From: Streptomyces agglomeratus
GTDB taxonomy: Bacteria > Actinomycetota > Actinomycetes > Streptomycetales > Streptomycetaceae
NCBI RefSeq assembly: GCF_001746415.1
Contig: NZ_MEHJ01000002.1
Location: forward strand, 62,001 to 126,000
Direction: 5' to 3'
DNA length: 64,000 bases
A model generated the notes under the pieces. That model was given only the letters and a program-made list of their open reading frames with translations, ran no database searches and was not told the DNA's origin. A program made the translations under genes and the position numbers. This document shows positions 17,702 to 26,733 of the stretch, in pieces (positions within the stretch are counted from its first letter, which is position 1; each line of letters starts with the position of its first letter).

Positions 17702-20575
17702 ATGGATTTTCGAGTACTCGGCGCGCTTGAGGTCTGGACGGGCTGTGAGCGGGTGCTTCTGCCTGGAGCGCGTCGTCAGCGGGTGTTGGCTGCGTTGTTG
17801 TTGGCACCGAACTCGGTGGTGCCGCTGTCCAGGCTCGTCGAGATGACCTGGGATGACGAGCCACCCGCCACCGCCATCAAGCAGCTGCAGAACTCTGTCT
17901 CGGCACTGCGGGAACGTTTGGGCGACAGCGACCAGCGGCTCATCCTCACCGAGGAATCCGGCTACCGGATCTGCATCGGTGAAAAGCGGCTCGACTCGCT
18001 CCGATTCGCCGCCGGGGTCGCCGACAGCCGCCGTCACGCTGCTGAGGGAAGGCTGGATCGGGCAGTCCGGGTGATCCAGCCGGCGTTGAGCCTGTGGCGT
18101 GGGCCCACACTCGACGGGCTGGGCAGCGCGGCGTTGACCAGATCCGCCGCACGGTTGGACGAGCAGCGGCTCAGCGCGCTGGAGCTGTGTGCCAGGTGGC
18201 GGCTGGAACTCGGCGAGCACCACGAGGTCGTCGAAGATCTCGCGGATCTCGTGCACGACCATCCACTGCGCGAAGGGCTGCACGCGCAGCTGATGGCGGC
18301 GCTGGACCACTGTGGCCGGCGCGCGGACGCGCTGCACGTTTTCCACCGCCTCAGGACCTGCCTCGCCGAAGACCTCGGAGTCGGCCCCGGAGCCGATATA
18401 CAGCGGCTGCACGAGCAGATCCTGCGTGGTGAACCCCCACCCCGCCGGGACAATCGCGCCCCGGCCGTCGGCGCCGTGCCTGCCCCTAGGTCGCCCTGGG
18501 CCGTCGCGTCACCGGTGCCTCGGCAACTGCCACAGACGATCCGCGACTTCACCGGCCGCGCCGATCACCTGTCCGCGCTCGACGCCCTGTTACCGCCTGC
18601 CAGCGGGCAGGCCGTGGTGATCTCCGCACTCGACGGATCAGGCGGAGTAGGCAAAACGACGCTCGCGGTGAACTGGGCTCACCGCGTCCAGGACCGGTTC
18701 CCGGACGGCACACTGCACACCAACTTGCGCGGTTACGGTCCCGGCAAGCCCGCGGGCCCGGACGAGGTACTCGACGACTTCCTGGTCGCGCTCGGCGTAC
18801 ATCCGGCGGCGGTGCCCGCCGGGACCGGCGCCCGCTCGGGACTGTTCCGTACGCTGGCGGCGGGGCGACGAATGCTGATCGTGCTGGACAACGCCAACAG
18901 CGCCGAGCAAGTCCGGCCGCTGCTGCCGGGTGCGCCCGGGTGCATGGTGCTGGTGACCAGCCGCGACAGCCTGACTGGCCTAGTAGTCACCGAAGCCGCG
19001 CACCGACTCACCCTCGACGTGCTCTCCCCAGCCGAGGCCTTGAGCCTGGTCGTCGGCATCATCGGCCCCACCCGAGCCCAAGCAGAACCAGCTGCGGTAG
19101 AAAACCTCATCCGGCTGTGCGCGCGGCTGCCGCTGGCGCTGCGGATCGCCGCCGGGCGCGCGGCCGCGTACGAGCACGTCTCGGTCGCCGACATTGTCGC
19201 CGAGCTCGCCGACGAGGACTCCAAACTCGACGCACTGAGCTGGGGCCAAGATCCTTACGCCGCGGTCCGCAATGTACTCGAGTGGTCCTACGAACAACTG
19301 ACTGCGCCTCAGGCGTGCCTGTTCCGGCGCCTCGGCCTGCACCCCGGTCCAGACATCTCGACACCCGCCGCAGCGGCCCTCGCACGCCTGCCACCACGCG
19401 AGGCACGAAAGCTGCTCGACGCGCTGGCCGACGCGCACCTCATCGAGCCGGTCGCACGCGACCGATACCGCTTCCACGACCTACTGCGCGCCTACGCGGA
19501 CGAGTTGGCCTGTGAACACGACACCGAGGGCGAGCGCCGCCACGCCCTCGACGCAGTGCTCACGTGGTACAGCCACACCGCTCACATCGCCGACCGCCAG
19601 CTCTACCCAACCTGCACGCGCCTGGTGGCAAACCCCGCCAAGCCCGCCCACCCCCACCCCATAGCCGACCGTGACCACGCCTGGGCATGGTTCACCGCCG
19701 AACGGGCCAACCTGGTCGCCGCCCTGCACCACGCCGTCGACCGCACCATGGACCAGTACGCCCTGCACCTCGTCGACGCTCTCGGCTTCCTCGTGCTCAT
19801 GGGCGGCTGGGAGGAACGCATCGACACCGCCACCGCAGGCTTGCACGCGGCGCAGCGGTCCGGCCAGACCGAGCACGAAGCCAACGTCCTGCTCGCTCGC
19901 GGAGAAGCACTGGCGCACCTACAACATCCCGACGCAGAGCCAGACCTCACCCGCGCCTCCACACTCGCCCAGGACGCCGGCAACATCCACATCCAGATCG
20001 CCGCCCGCACCGAACTCGGCCAACTACTGCGCCGACAAACCCGGTTCGCCGAAGCACTGCACCACTTCGAAGAGGTGCGCCAGCTCAGCCGAGGATTCGA
20101 CACCGGACGGTGGGAAGCGGTCGCGGAAGGCAACATCGCCCAACTCCACGCTGATCTCGGCAATCACCAGCAAGCCATCGACCACGGCACACGCAGCGCG
20201 TCGCTGCGCCACCAGCTCGGCGATACCGACGGAGAGGCATGCGCACTCTCAGCCATCGCCAGGGGCTGGCAGGGCCTCGGCGACCACGACACGGCGATCA
20301 CTCATTGCCGACGCGCGATCGCACTCGGCCGCGCGTCCCTCGGCAGCCACGACGAGACACTCGCCTGGCCCCTCGCCGTCCTCGCCACATCACTGAACCA
20401 CCTCGGACGCGTGAACGAGGCCATCGCCTGCTGGCAAGAAGCCGCCGCGATCTACACCGACCGAGGACTAGACGCCGACGCCGCCACGATGCACCACCAC
20501 ATCCGAACGGCAGACCACCTGCCCACCGACCCGCCTCCCGCCAGCGGCATCGCAGACCAAAGTTCCAACCGTTGA
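17702..20575 (+). CDS. SARP-family regulator with NB-ARC and TPR domains (AfsR-like)
   Basis: This 957-residue protein is read from ATG 17702 (MDFRVLGALEVW), the usual SARP start, preceded by AAGGGGAG and GGGAGG. Domains in order are an OmpR-like winged helix (residues 1-95), a BTAD helical domain (about 95-245), and an NB-ARC ATPase. The ATPase has P-loop GSGGVGKTTLA near residue 315, Walker B RMLIVLDNAN and sensor VTSRDSLTGL. C-terminal TPR helices run from about 680 to 930. SARPs of this size are transcriptional activators of specialised metabolism in Streptomyces. ATP binding and the TPRs transmit a signal to the DNA-binding domain. The divergent lectin gene is the only obvious nearby candidate target. 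Confidence 0.85.
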   Translation: MDFRVLGALEVWTGCERVLLPGARRQRVLAALLLAPNSVVPLSRLVEMTWDDEPPATAIKQLQNSVSALRERLGDSDQRLILTEESGYRICIGEKRLDSLRFAAGVADSRRHAAEGRLDRAVRVIQPALSLWRGPTLDGLGSAALTRSAARLDEQRLSALELCARWRLELGEHHEVVEDLADLVHDHPLREGLHAQLMAALDHCGRRADALHVFHRLRTCLAEDLGVGPGADIQRLHEQILRGEPPPRRDNRAPAVGAVPAPRSPWAVASPVPRQLPQTIRDFTGRADHLSALDALLPPASGQAVVISALDGSGGVGKTTLAVNWAHRVQDRFPDGTLHTNLRGYGPGKPAGPDEVLDDFLVALGVHPAAVPAGTGARSGLFRTLAAGRRMLIVLDNANSAEQVRPLLPGAPGCMVLVTSRDSLTGLVVTEAAHRLTLDVLSPAEALSLVVGIIGPTRAQAEPAAVENLIRLCARLPLALRIAAGRAAAYEHVSVADIVAELADEDSKLDALSWGQDPYAAVRNVLEWSYEQLTAPQACLFRRLGLHPGPDISTPAAAALARLPPREARKLLDALADAHLIEPVARDRYRFHDLLRAYADELACEHDTEGERRHALDAVLTWYSHTAHIADRQLYPTCTRLVANPAKPAHPHPIADRDHAWAWFTAERANLVAALHHAVDRTMDQYALHLVDALGFLVLMGGWEERIDTATAGLHAAQRSGQTEHEANVLLARGEALAHLQHPDAEPDLTRASTLAQDAGNIHIQIAARTELGQLLRRQTRFAEALHHFEEVRQLSRGFDTGRWEAVAEGNIAQLHADLGNHQQAIDHGTRSASLRHQLGDTDGEACALSAIARGWQGLGDHDTAITHCRRAIALGRASLGSHDETLAWPLAVLATSLNHLGRVNEAIACWQEAAAIYTDRGLDADAATMHHHIRTADHLPTDPPPASGIADQSSNR

Positions 20576-20757
20576 TCGATCTGCCGTACCCCTTGTGCGC
20601 GAGAACGCCGGCGAGCTCGGCAGCCAGCACGTCTGGTCAGTCCAGTTCCGACCACCTGGTCGGACACCGGCCACTCGGCGTCGATCCACGGGTCGCCAAC
20701 GGCTGACCTGGGAGCGACCACGCCCCAGACCCAGTCGCACCCGACGCCGGAGGCCCT

Positions 20758-20995
20758 ATGGATGGCCTCGCGACCGTACGCGCACAGGAATACGCGAAGA
20801 TGTACGACGAACCTCTCGGTACCGCCGCCCGGCTCGACATGCTGCGGCGCCTGGAAGGCGGGGGCGTCGCCCCCCACGCGACTGCGGCCATGCACGCGCT
20901 TCGGTTCAAAACCCTCCGCCTGACGATCAAGACGGTGAGCAGGCCCGAGGATGCTCAGGGGTTCGTGCTTCTGCCGCGCCGGTGGGTGGTGGAGA
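20758..20995 (+). pseudogene. Unknown N-terminal fragment fused to an IS5-like transposase tail
   Basis: A plus-strand frame from ATG 20758 encodes a coding-like stretch (EYAKMYDEPLGTAARLDMLRR) that I do not recognise. From about 20905 it runs into TIKTVSRPEDAQGFVLLPR followed by RWVVE, the conserved C-terminal signature of IS5-type transposases. The sequence after that is not transposase. It looks like a deletion scar joining a host gene start to an IS tail. Confidence 0.4.
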
Positions 20996-21164
20996 AGCCT
21001 CGGGTCTCCCCCTTGCCCTGTTCTCGGCGGTGGCACCGTCGGTTCTTGGGACTTCGTGTCAGGAGGCTTCACACCGGTCCATTACTGTTCCGGCATGCTA
21101 CGTAGGGGGCCTGCTCTTCATGACCACTGAGCAGGGTTCTCCGCGTTCCTCTGGTACGGAGAGC

Positions 21165-21239
21165 TCAGGCGGCGAGCTCCTCTCCGGTCGCACTGCAGTC
21201 CGGGCACAGTTCGCCTGGCGTCTGCGCGTACCCCTTCAT
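21165..21239 (-). CDS. Possible 24-residue Cys-containing small protein
   Basis: An ATG at 21239 is preceded, at eight bases, by a good ribosome binding site (AGGTGAGGGGAG). It opens a 24-codon frame containing PGELCPDCSATGEELAA before a TGA. The CPDC motif could bind zinc or form a disulfide. Length alone cannot prove it is a gene, and I know no homologue. Confidence 0.3.
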   Translation of the reverse strand: MKGYAQTPGELCPDCSATGEELAA

Positions 21240-21374
21240 CAGGTTGCTCCCCTCACCTGGAGGGCACGAGCCTGCCACGGGTGATCACCGGCTGACCAGA
21301 GCTTCAGCGACGACGTCCAGCTTGGTGACCTCGCGGTATGGCCATCGCCGGGGGTGATCGTGCAAGGTGGGCCG

Positions 21375-21596
21375 GTGAGCGACTACCCCATCGAGATCCC
21401 CGACGAGATGCGCCAGGCCCTGGAAACGGCCCACCGGCAGGGACTCCAACTCGACCTGCGCAGGCCGGCCGGCCGGATCCGGGTAGACGCGGAGGGCCGG
21501 TACGCCAGCGAGGGAACGGGGTGGCAGGCCGGAGTCGAATGGAGCCTGCGCTACATCGAGAACATCGCCAGCGGGCTAACCGAGGGCAGGTCATAG
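21375..21596 (+). CDS. Small hypothetical protein
   Basis: This 73-residue protein is read from GTG 21375 with AAGGTGG six bases upstream. An earlier in-frame GTG at 21357 is possible. It contains DYPIEIPDEMRQALETAHRQ and EGTGWQAGVEWSLRYIENI. It is soluble with no motif I recognise. Codon use is typical for the genus, so it is likely a real gene. A 147-bp gap separates it from the HTH protein downstream. Confidence 0.5.
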   Translation: MSDYPIEIPDEMRQALETAHRQGLQLDLRRPAGRIRVDAEGRYASEGTGWQAGVEWSLRYIENIASGLTEGRS

Positions 21597-21726
21597 GCGC
21601 GCCGACAAGCATGCCGTTCAGAGCTTGCGTTGCAAGGCGGGCGGCGACTGGCAGCGCCTGCCAACTGGAAGTTGGGGCTGGGCGGCGTGAAGGAATGTCG
21701 GGGAATGTCTGACGGTGACCACCTGT

Positions 21727-21742
21727 CAGGAATACCTGACGC
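21727..21742. promoter_or_regulatory. Perfect palindrome adjacent to a start codon (candidate operator)
   Basis: GTCAGGAATACCTGAC is a perfect 6-4-6 inverted repeat ending one base before ATG 21744. A TCTGAC hexamer about 16 bp upstream of GAATAC could form a weak promoter for a leaderless transcript, with the palindrome over the -10. The downstream gene encodes an HTH protein, so autoregulation is possible. Confidence 0.35.
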
Positions 21743-21743
21743 C

Positions 21744-22541
21744 ATGACGGATACGGACGTTGACCGCCCTGTGACCGCGCCAGGGGAAGGCCCGGAGATC
21801 CTCTCGCCGCGGGATGAGGCGCGCATCGTCTTCGCGCGTCATGCCTGCCTTCTCAGCCGTGACGCCCTGGCCCTGATGCCGACGGCGTCCAAGACGTCGC
21901 CCGGCGACTTCCTGAGCGGAGCGCTGGAGCTCCGCAGGAAGCTCGACCACCTGATCGAGGCCGCCGTGATCGCGGAGCGGGAGTGCGGGAGCACCTGGGA
22001 GCAGATCGCCCAGGCCGCCCAGATGACCCGGCAGTCGGCGCACGAGAAGTGGGCTCCCCGAGTACAGGCGTGGGCGACTCTCGGTCGTCAGGCCCGGTCG
22101 GCGGGATCAACGGAGCATTCCATGGACACCGCGCGCTGGCTCGACGGCCAGTACGAGCGGGTGTGGGCCAATGAGCCGGAGGCTGTCACCGCGGGGCTTG
22201 ATGCCACCCGTCACCCCGGCTCCGACGCCTACGAAGCCGCGCAGAGGAAGCGGGGCACACACCTGCACGCCCGGCTTGTGGAGCTGCGCGAGCAAGCCAG
22301 GACGCTCGATGGCCAGTACCACGAGCTCAAGGACGCGAAGGACGAAGACGGTCTCCTTCGCCTGGCCGGGGTGCTCACCTCCACAGCCGCCAACCACGAC
22401 GCCCAAGCCGCCGCCTACGACCAGCTGGTGACCGCCGAGCCGTCCCTGTCCGACGAACACCGCGGCGCAGCCGAACGCCAACGAGGCAACGCCTACGACG
22501 CCCGCCAGTACGCCCTGCTCACCACCCGCAGGACCGCCTGA
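21744..22541 (+). CDS. HTH-domain hypothetical protein
   Basis: This 265-residue protein is read from ATG 21744. An upstream in-frame ATG at 21705 would add 13 residues. Residues about 30-110 contain ARHACLLSRDALALMP and ERECGSTWEQIAQAAQMTRQ followed by SAHEKWAP, a helix-turn-helix of a type common in Streptomyces regulatory or telomere-arm proteins. The C-terminal 140 residues are strongly helical and charged (HLHARLVELREQARTLDGQY), likely a coiled coil. DNA binding is inferred. The target is unknown, but a perfect palindrome directly before its start suggests self-control. Confidence 0.6.
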   Translation: MTDTDVDRPVTAPGEGPEILSPRDEARIVFARHACLLSRDALALMPTASKTSPGDFLSGALELRRKLDHLIEAAVIAERECGSTWEQIAQAAQMTRQSAHEKWAPRVQAWATLGRQARSAGSTEHSMDTARWLDGQYERVWANEPEAVTAGLDATRHPGSDAYEAAQRKRGTHLHARLVELREQARTLDGQYHELKDAKDEDGLLRLAGVLTSTAANHDAQAAAYDQLVTAEPSLSDEHRGAAERQRGNAYDARQYALLTTRRTA

Positions 22542-22858
22542 GAAACAGACGTGTGTTTAGGCTGTCGCGGACCGGGAAACCGTCCCGGCTCGCTGGGGCA
22601 TAGGCGGAGCAGCGCCAACCGGGGTTCAGCGCCCGGCACGCCGCGGGGTACATGGCTCGGGGCCGGCCGCTGCTGCGGCCGGCCCCTGGAGGTGGCTCTG
22701 CTCCGAACCAGTCTCACTCACCACAAACCGGGTTCCCCCACAGCGGCCCTTCTAAGTGAGCGGTTCGTGAGTCTTTAAGTGGATCTGCTGTCGCCTAATG
22801 GTGTGGTGGCAGGGCGGAATCTGCCGGTCCGCGGTTGTTGATCTGGTGATGTGATCGG

Positions 22859-23707
22859 GTGAGTGAACGCAAGCGGTATCCGAGTGACTTATCGGACGAG
22901 CAGTGGTCGTTGATCGAGCCGGTGATCACCGCGTGGAAGGACCGGCACCGCTCGGTCAGCGGCCACCAGGGCGCCTACGACATGCGGGAGATCGTGAACG
23001 CGATCCTCTACCAGGGGCGGACCGGCTGCCAGTGGGCCTACCTCCCGCACGACCTGCCGCCCAAGAGCGCGACCTACTACTACTTCGCCGCCTGGCGGGA
23101 CGACGGAACCGACCAGGTCATCCATGAACTCCTGCGCTGCCAGGTCCGTGAACGAGCCCGCCGATTAGAGGACCCGTCCCTGGTGGTCCTGGACACCCAG
23201 AGTGTCCATGCGGCCGCCGGGGTCCCCGCCGCCACGACCGGCCATGATCCGGCCAAGCGGGTGCCCGGACGCAAACGCGGACTGGCCGTGGACGTCCTCG
23301 GCCTGGTCATCGCGGTCGTCGTCCTCGCCGCGAACACCCACGACAACGCCGCGGGCATCGTCCTGCTGGACCAGGTCGCCGAGCACGCCGGCAAAACCGT
23401 CCGCAAAGCCCTGGTCGACCAGGGCTTCAAGAACCAGGTCGTCATGCACGGCGCCGGCCTGGGAATCGACGTCGAGATCGTCCGACGCAACCCACAGGAC
23501 AAGGGGTTCGTGCCGCAGCCGAAGCGGTGGAGAGTCGAGCAGACCTACGGGATCCTGATACTGCACCGGCGCCTGGTCCGCGACTACGAGCACCGCCCCT
23601 CCTCCTCCGCCTCCCGCGTCTACTGGGCGATGACCCACGTCATGACCCGACGCCTCACCGGCGCGAACACCCCCACCTGGCGCACGGCGCAGGCGGCGGC
23701 AGCGTGA
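22859..23707 (+). CDS. IS5-family transposase
   Basis: This 282-residue DDE transposase is read from GTG. The N-terminal RYPSDLSDEQWSLIEPVI is the IS5/DUF4096 signature. The catalytic positions are in LVVLDTQSVHAA (Asp), TVRKALVDQGFKN (Asp) and KRWRVEQTYGIL (Glu). Its TGA overlaps the GTG of the following gene (GTGA, 23704-23707), so the two are translationally coupled. Confidence 0.9.
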   Translation: MSERKRYPSDLSDEQWSLIEPVITAWKDRHRSVSGHQGAYDMREIVNAILYQGRTGCQWAYLPHDLPPKSATYYYFAAWRDDGTDQVIHELLRCQVRERARRLEDPSLVVLDTQSVHAAAGVPAATTGHDPAKRVPGRKRGLAVDVLGLVIAVVVLAANTHDNAAGIVLLDQVAEHAGKTVRKALVDQGFKNQVVMHGAGLGIDVEIVRRNPQDKGFVPQPKRWRVEQTYGILILHRRLVRDYEHRPSSSASRVYWAMTHVMTRRLTGANTPTWRTAQAAAA

Positions 23708-24102
23708 ACATCCGGCCCCTGCTCGACGCCCTGGACCTCCAGGAAGACGCCGCCCAGGCCCTGGCCGACGACCTCCGCGCACAGATGGACGACCTGCAGA
23801 CCCGGTTGCGGGAGGCCGAGACGCACCTGGAGCACCTCGCGATCACCCGCAAGACCGTCATCGGCCTCGCCGACCGGCTCCCGGCCGGCCCGCCGGATCT
23901 GCCCGAGCACCCGGACTACCCCCGCATCCTCGACGCCTTCAACCACGCAGCCGGGCCGCTACGGGCCAAGGACGTCTGCGAAGCCCTTGGCCACGAACTG
24001 CTGCCGAAGAACGTCGAAGGCACCCGCGCCAAGCTGAAACGACTGGTCAAACTCGGGATCCTCACCGAGGCCGACACCGGCAACTTCGCCAGGAAGCAAT
24101 AG
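23704..24102 (+). CDS. IS-encoded accessory protein: coiled coil plus probable winged helix
   Basis: This 132-residue protein starts at the GTG overlapping the transposase stop. Residues 8-50 form a heptad-rich coiled coil (LADDLRAQMDDLQTRLREAE). Residues 70-130 resemble a winged helix (GPLRAKDVCEALGHELLPK, then RAKLKRLVKLGILTEAD). It lies inside the terminal repeats, so it moves with the element. It could be a regulator or a target-binding partner of the transposase. I have seen similar ORFs next to IS5 transposases in Streptomyces, usually unannotated. Confidence 0.65.
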   Translation: MNIRPLLDALDLQEDAAQALADDLRAQMDDLQTRLREAETHLEHLAITRKTVIGLADRLPAGPPDLPEHPDYPRILDAFNHAAGPLRAKDVCEALGHELLPKNVEGTRAKLKRLVKLGILTEADTGNFARKQ

Positions 24103-24177
24103 CCGACAGAACCTCCACCAGCGGCCTTGCTCCCACCTCAGCCAGAAACGGACATCGTCTTACGAACCGCCCACTAA

Positions 24178-24716
24178 CAACCCGAGCCTCACGACGCTCA
24201 ACAGACGGGCGTTGGGCGAGCGTGATGGCGCTGGGGCGGGGCGGATGAGGTACGACTCACCGCACGACTCGGGGCCCGACCGACACTGCGATCGGGCCCA
24301 GGGAGGCCATGCCCAGTTCCACTCATCACTCGGGTGCCCCCAAGGCACGGTCGTTAACCGAACCCACTGAGGCCGGCCAGTACAGCGTGGTGCGGGAACG
24401 AGGGTTTGGATGGACGCCCCGCACCACGCTGGCCTGACGGCGCCGCGCCAGAGGCACCTGCTCGTCAGCCTGCCCCACCCCAGCGGCCCTGACCTGACCG
24501 AAACGGCACCGCCCGCCGCACTTCACCCGACCAGACCGTGACCCAAGATCCGCACGCGGTGTGGAGCCGCTCGAAGCGCGCACATAGCGCAGATTTCGGA
24601 TCGGCTCCGGGCCCCCACGCCCCTCGCAGGCAGGACCTCCCAGGACAGGCAGTGACCGTGACGCCCTGGTGGTCGTTGTTGTGCCGACGCGTGAGTGCAT
24701 ACCCGTCCGCGTTGCG
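24178..24716. other. Non-coding stretch with one long hairpin
   Basis: No recognisable gene was found in this 540-bp region. It contains a perfect 14-bp inverted repeat, CAGCGTGGTGCGGG (24383-24396) with its complement at 24418-24431, separated by 21 bases. This could be a terminator, an RNA structure or the remnant of a small mobile element. Confidence 0.3.
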
Positions 24717-24746
24717 TGGGGGCCCTGCCACCCCTCAGGGCCCCCA
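24717..24746. terminator. Strong hairpin terminator
   Basis: An 11-bp perfect stem TGGGGGCCCTG / CAGGGCCCCCA with an 8-base loop lies about 65 bp beyond the 3' end of the minus-strand zinc-ribbon gene. There is no T tract, as is common in Streptomyces. Confidence 0.6.
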
Positions 24747-24809
24747 CCCCCATACCGGCCGGCAGCGCATGCGCTTCTCCCACCCCCTGCCCGGCCGGGC
24801 TCCGGTGTG

Positions 24810-25505
24810 TCAGCGGCGGAGGAAGCCGAACATTCCGTTCTCCTTGCGCCACGCCTCCGCTTCCGCCTTCATCTGAGCCTCTTCAGCCGCCCGTTCCTCG
24901 GCCTCCTGGCGCTCACGCTCCTTGGCGTGGGTGCACACGGAGCAGTCGCTGCCCGGCGCTGCGGACTGCCAGTCGTCGTTCGGGTACACGTCACGGCCGC
25001 AGGTCGGACACGCCCACGCGGCGGCCTTCTGCCGCCGCGTGGCCTCTTCCCGCTCGCGCTCCTCCTGGGCGCGCCGCTCAAGGCGGCGTTCCTCGTCCCG
25101 GGCGGAGAAGGCCCGGTAGTCGTCCGGGGTGTCCAGAGCCGCTTCGAGGGTCTCCCACGAGGAATGCCCGTAGCGCCACCAGACGAGGCGCTCTGTGAAA
25201 CACCCCCCAAGACGCCTTGGAGAACGCCCTGCTGAACGTCCTGGCAAGCGCCCTGCCAGACGCCCCGACGTCAGCCCCGGCCGACCACCAGGCAATCGTT
25301 CTGCTTCGCCGACCACACGACAGCAGCGGCAGCGGATGCCGCCCAGTTTGAGCAGCAGATGATGATCTCGGGTGCCCCGGAATGAGCGTGCGCATCGCCT
25401 GCCTGCGGGCGCCTGGTGCTGGGGATCGCCGCGTCTGCTGCGGGGGCCAGCCCTGCGGTCCGGGCCGACGTAGGTGGCTGCGCTCGCCGCAGATGACGAG
25501 GGCAC
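24810..25505 (-). CDS. Zinc-ribbon and coiled-coil protein, N-terminus uncertain
   Basis: The C-terminal 130 residues are clearly coding. They comprise SSWETLEAALDTPDDYRAF, a charged helix (ERRLERRAQEEREREEATRR), a four-Cys zinc ribbon (CPTCGRDVYPNDDWQSAAP then CSVC), a second charged helix, and a short C-terminus GMFGFLRR. The frame stays open to 25505. However, the stretch between about 25200 and 25330 is repetitive Gly/Arg sequence (GRLAGRLPGRSAGRSPRR) and unlike a protein core, so an internal start near 25200 or an upstream disruption is possible. The family is unknown. A hairpin terminator follows. Confidence 0.45.
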   Translation of the reverse strand: MPSSSAASAATYVGPDRRAGPRSRRGDPQHQAPAGRRCARSFRGTRDHHLLLKLGGIRCRCCRVVGEAERLPGGRPGLTSGRLAGRLPGRSAGRSPRRLGGCFTERLVWWRYGHSSWETLEAALDTPDDYRAFSARDEERRLERRAQEEREREEATRRQKAAAWACPTCGRDVYPNDDWQSAAPGSDCSVCTHAKERERQEAEERAAEEAQMKAEAEAWRKENGMFGFLRR

Positions 25506-25849
25506 TCTCCATGGGCGGGCCGGACCCCGGTGAAGATCCGGCCGCCCGCGGTACCGGGGAGTCAGTCGGGCTCCTGCTCACCTGCCGACTGGGGCACGTT
25601 CGCCGGAACTGCCGCAGGCGGGCTGACCTCGGAGTAGCCGCCCTTCCCCGCGGGCCGCACGACCAGCTCCGCGGCAAGCGGTGGGCCGACCATCGCCCGC
25701 ACGCTGGAGGCCATAGTGGGGAGATACCGCATCTGCTCTCCATGGCGGGACTTGCCTGCTGAACTCGGCTTGTTCCGCACCGCTCACAACGGCTGAATCC
25801 GATGGGCCGTCGACGGAACCTGGGAGAAGATTCTCGCTGCCCCGGTCGA
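25506..25849. other. Region without a confident gene
   Basis: A minus-strand frame of 72 codons (25780-25562) contains VGPPLAAELVVRPAGKGGYS and is the only coding-like stretch. It has no good ribosome binding site and no family I recognise. It may be a fragment. Confidence 0.25.
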
Positions 25850-26302
25850 TCAGTGTTCGGACACCGGCGGCCGGTCAAGGGCGCCTACAGGGTCCGGGGC
25901 TGAGGCCCTGGCGTCGGACTCGGTCCGCTTTTCCAGGCGGCTGCAACGCGGCAGGGTGATGGACACGATGTCGCCGGGCGCGTCCAGTTCGATGCGGTGC
26001 CACCGCCCGCGCGGCACGATGACCGCCTTTCCGGCCGCAAGCCTGATCTCTTCCTCTTCTTCTTCCGGCTGTTCCGGACGGAGGTAGAGCCGTATTCCGC
26101 CGGTGAGGCAGGAGACGAGTTCTTCCGCGTCGGGGTGGACTTCCCAGTAGTCGGCGTGGACGTCGGCGTCGGTCTCCACGTGGAAGGCCATCAGCTGCCA
26201 GCCGTCCCACCCGGGGTCGAACACTGGCTGTTCTGCGTGCACCTGGCCGTCTTGGTGAAGGCGGATAAAGGAAGCGAAGAGATCGATCGGGGTGACAGTC
26301 AT
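25850..26302 (-). CDS. Cupin-domain protein
   Basis: This 150-residue single-domain cupin is read from ATG 26302. A small beta-barrel is suggested by WQLMAFHVETDADVHADYWE, with metal-ligand-type residues H-x-D/Y-E-x-H. DAEELVSCLTGGIRLYLRP follows, then the second half GKAVIVPRGRWHRIELDAPG with the C-terminal histidine. An acidic run EEEEEE separates the halves. Such proteins bind small ligands or act as simple isomerases or dioxygenases. The substrate cannot be read. It is upstream, on the same strand, of nothing coupled. The hydrolase group that follows in this window may be functionally related. Confidence 0.7.
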   Translation of the reverse strand: MTVTPIDLFASFIRLHQDGQVHAEQPVFDPGWDGWQLMAFHVETDADVHADYWEVHPDAEELVSCLTGGIRLYLRPEQPEEEEEEIRLAAGKAVIVPRGRWHRIELDAPGDIVSITLPRCSRLEKRTESDARASAPDPVGALDRPPVSEH

Positions 26303-26372
26303 ACCGAGATGTCCTTCCTACGGTGGTCTTTCCTCTGATGGGTTGTGGCATGGAGGGGCCGGCGCGGCTACC

Positions 26373-26685
26373 TCATTCGTCGGCCGGCGCGCGGCGCAGG
26401 GCTGCGCCGAGTTCGGCGATCTGGCGCTGCGATACCTCGGCGTACAGGAGCGCCTGCGAGCCGTGGAAGGTGCCGGGCCACTGGTGCGGCTCGGTCGGCA
26501 CGCCCGCCTGCGGCGGGCCCGGCGCGTAGGTGATGTCCTCGTCGTGGTTCGGGCAGAGCTCCATGGTGGTGATGTAGGGGGTGGCAGGCGGGACAGGCCC
26601 GCGGTCCGAGCCGGGGCGGCGTACGGCGAGGCCGGCGCGGAGCCCAGGTAGCGCCGCCCCATCGCGGCGGCCTTCATCCAGCGCC
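26373..26685 (-). pseudogene. Alpha/beta hydrolase C-terminal remnant, duplicate of the gene at 28.0-28.9 kb
   Basis: The end reads HQWPGTFHGSQALLYAEVSQ, nearly the same as the hydrolase at 28049-28945. The DNA of both copies aligns at roughly 80% by eye over about 300 bp. The remnant lacks the oxyanion-hole and nucleophile regions, and a frame change near 26570 separates its two parts. The copies flank the serine hydrolase gene, so the arrangement is probably the scar of a local duplication. Confidence 0.7.
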
Positions 26686-26733
26686 CTTGTCAGCGAGCGT
26701 GGGGCAATCCGGCCATGGGACTAATGCCGGCGC

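Larger units (their letters stand above)
22753..24177 (+). mobile_element. IS5-like insertion sequence carrying a second ORF
   Basis: Imperfect terminal repeats (TAAGTGAGCGGTTCGTGAG at 22753 and, inward from 24177, TTAGTGGGCGGTTCGTAAG) bracket a transposase and an overlapping accessory gene. No target duplication is clear. Both ORFs are open, so the element may be functional. Confidence 0.7.

Noticed and set aside
24383..24431. 14-bp inverted repeat as a second MITE
   Set aside because: No target duplication and no second copy seen in the window, so it is kept only as a hairpin.
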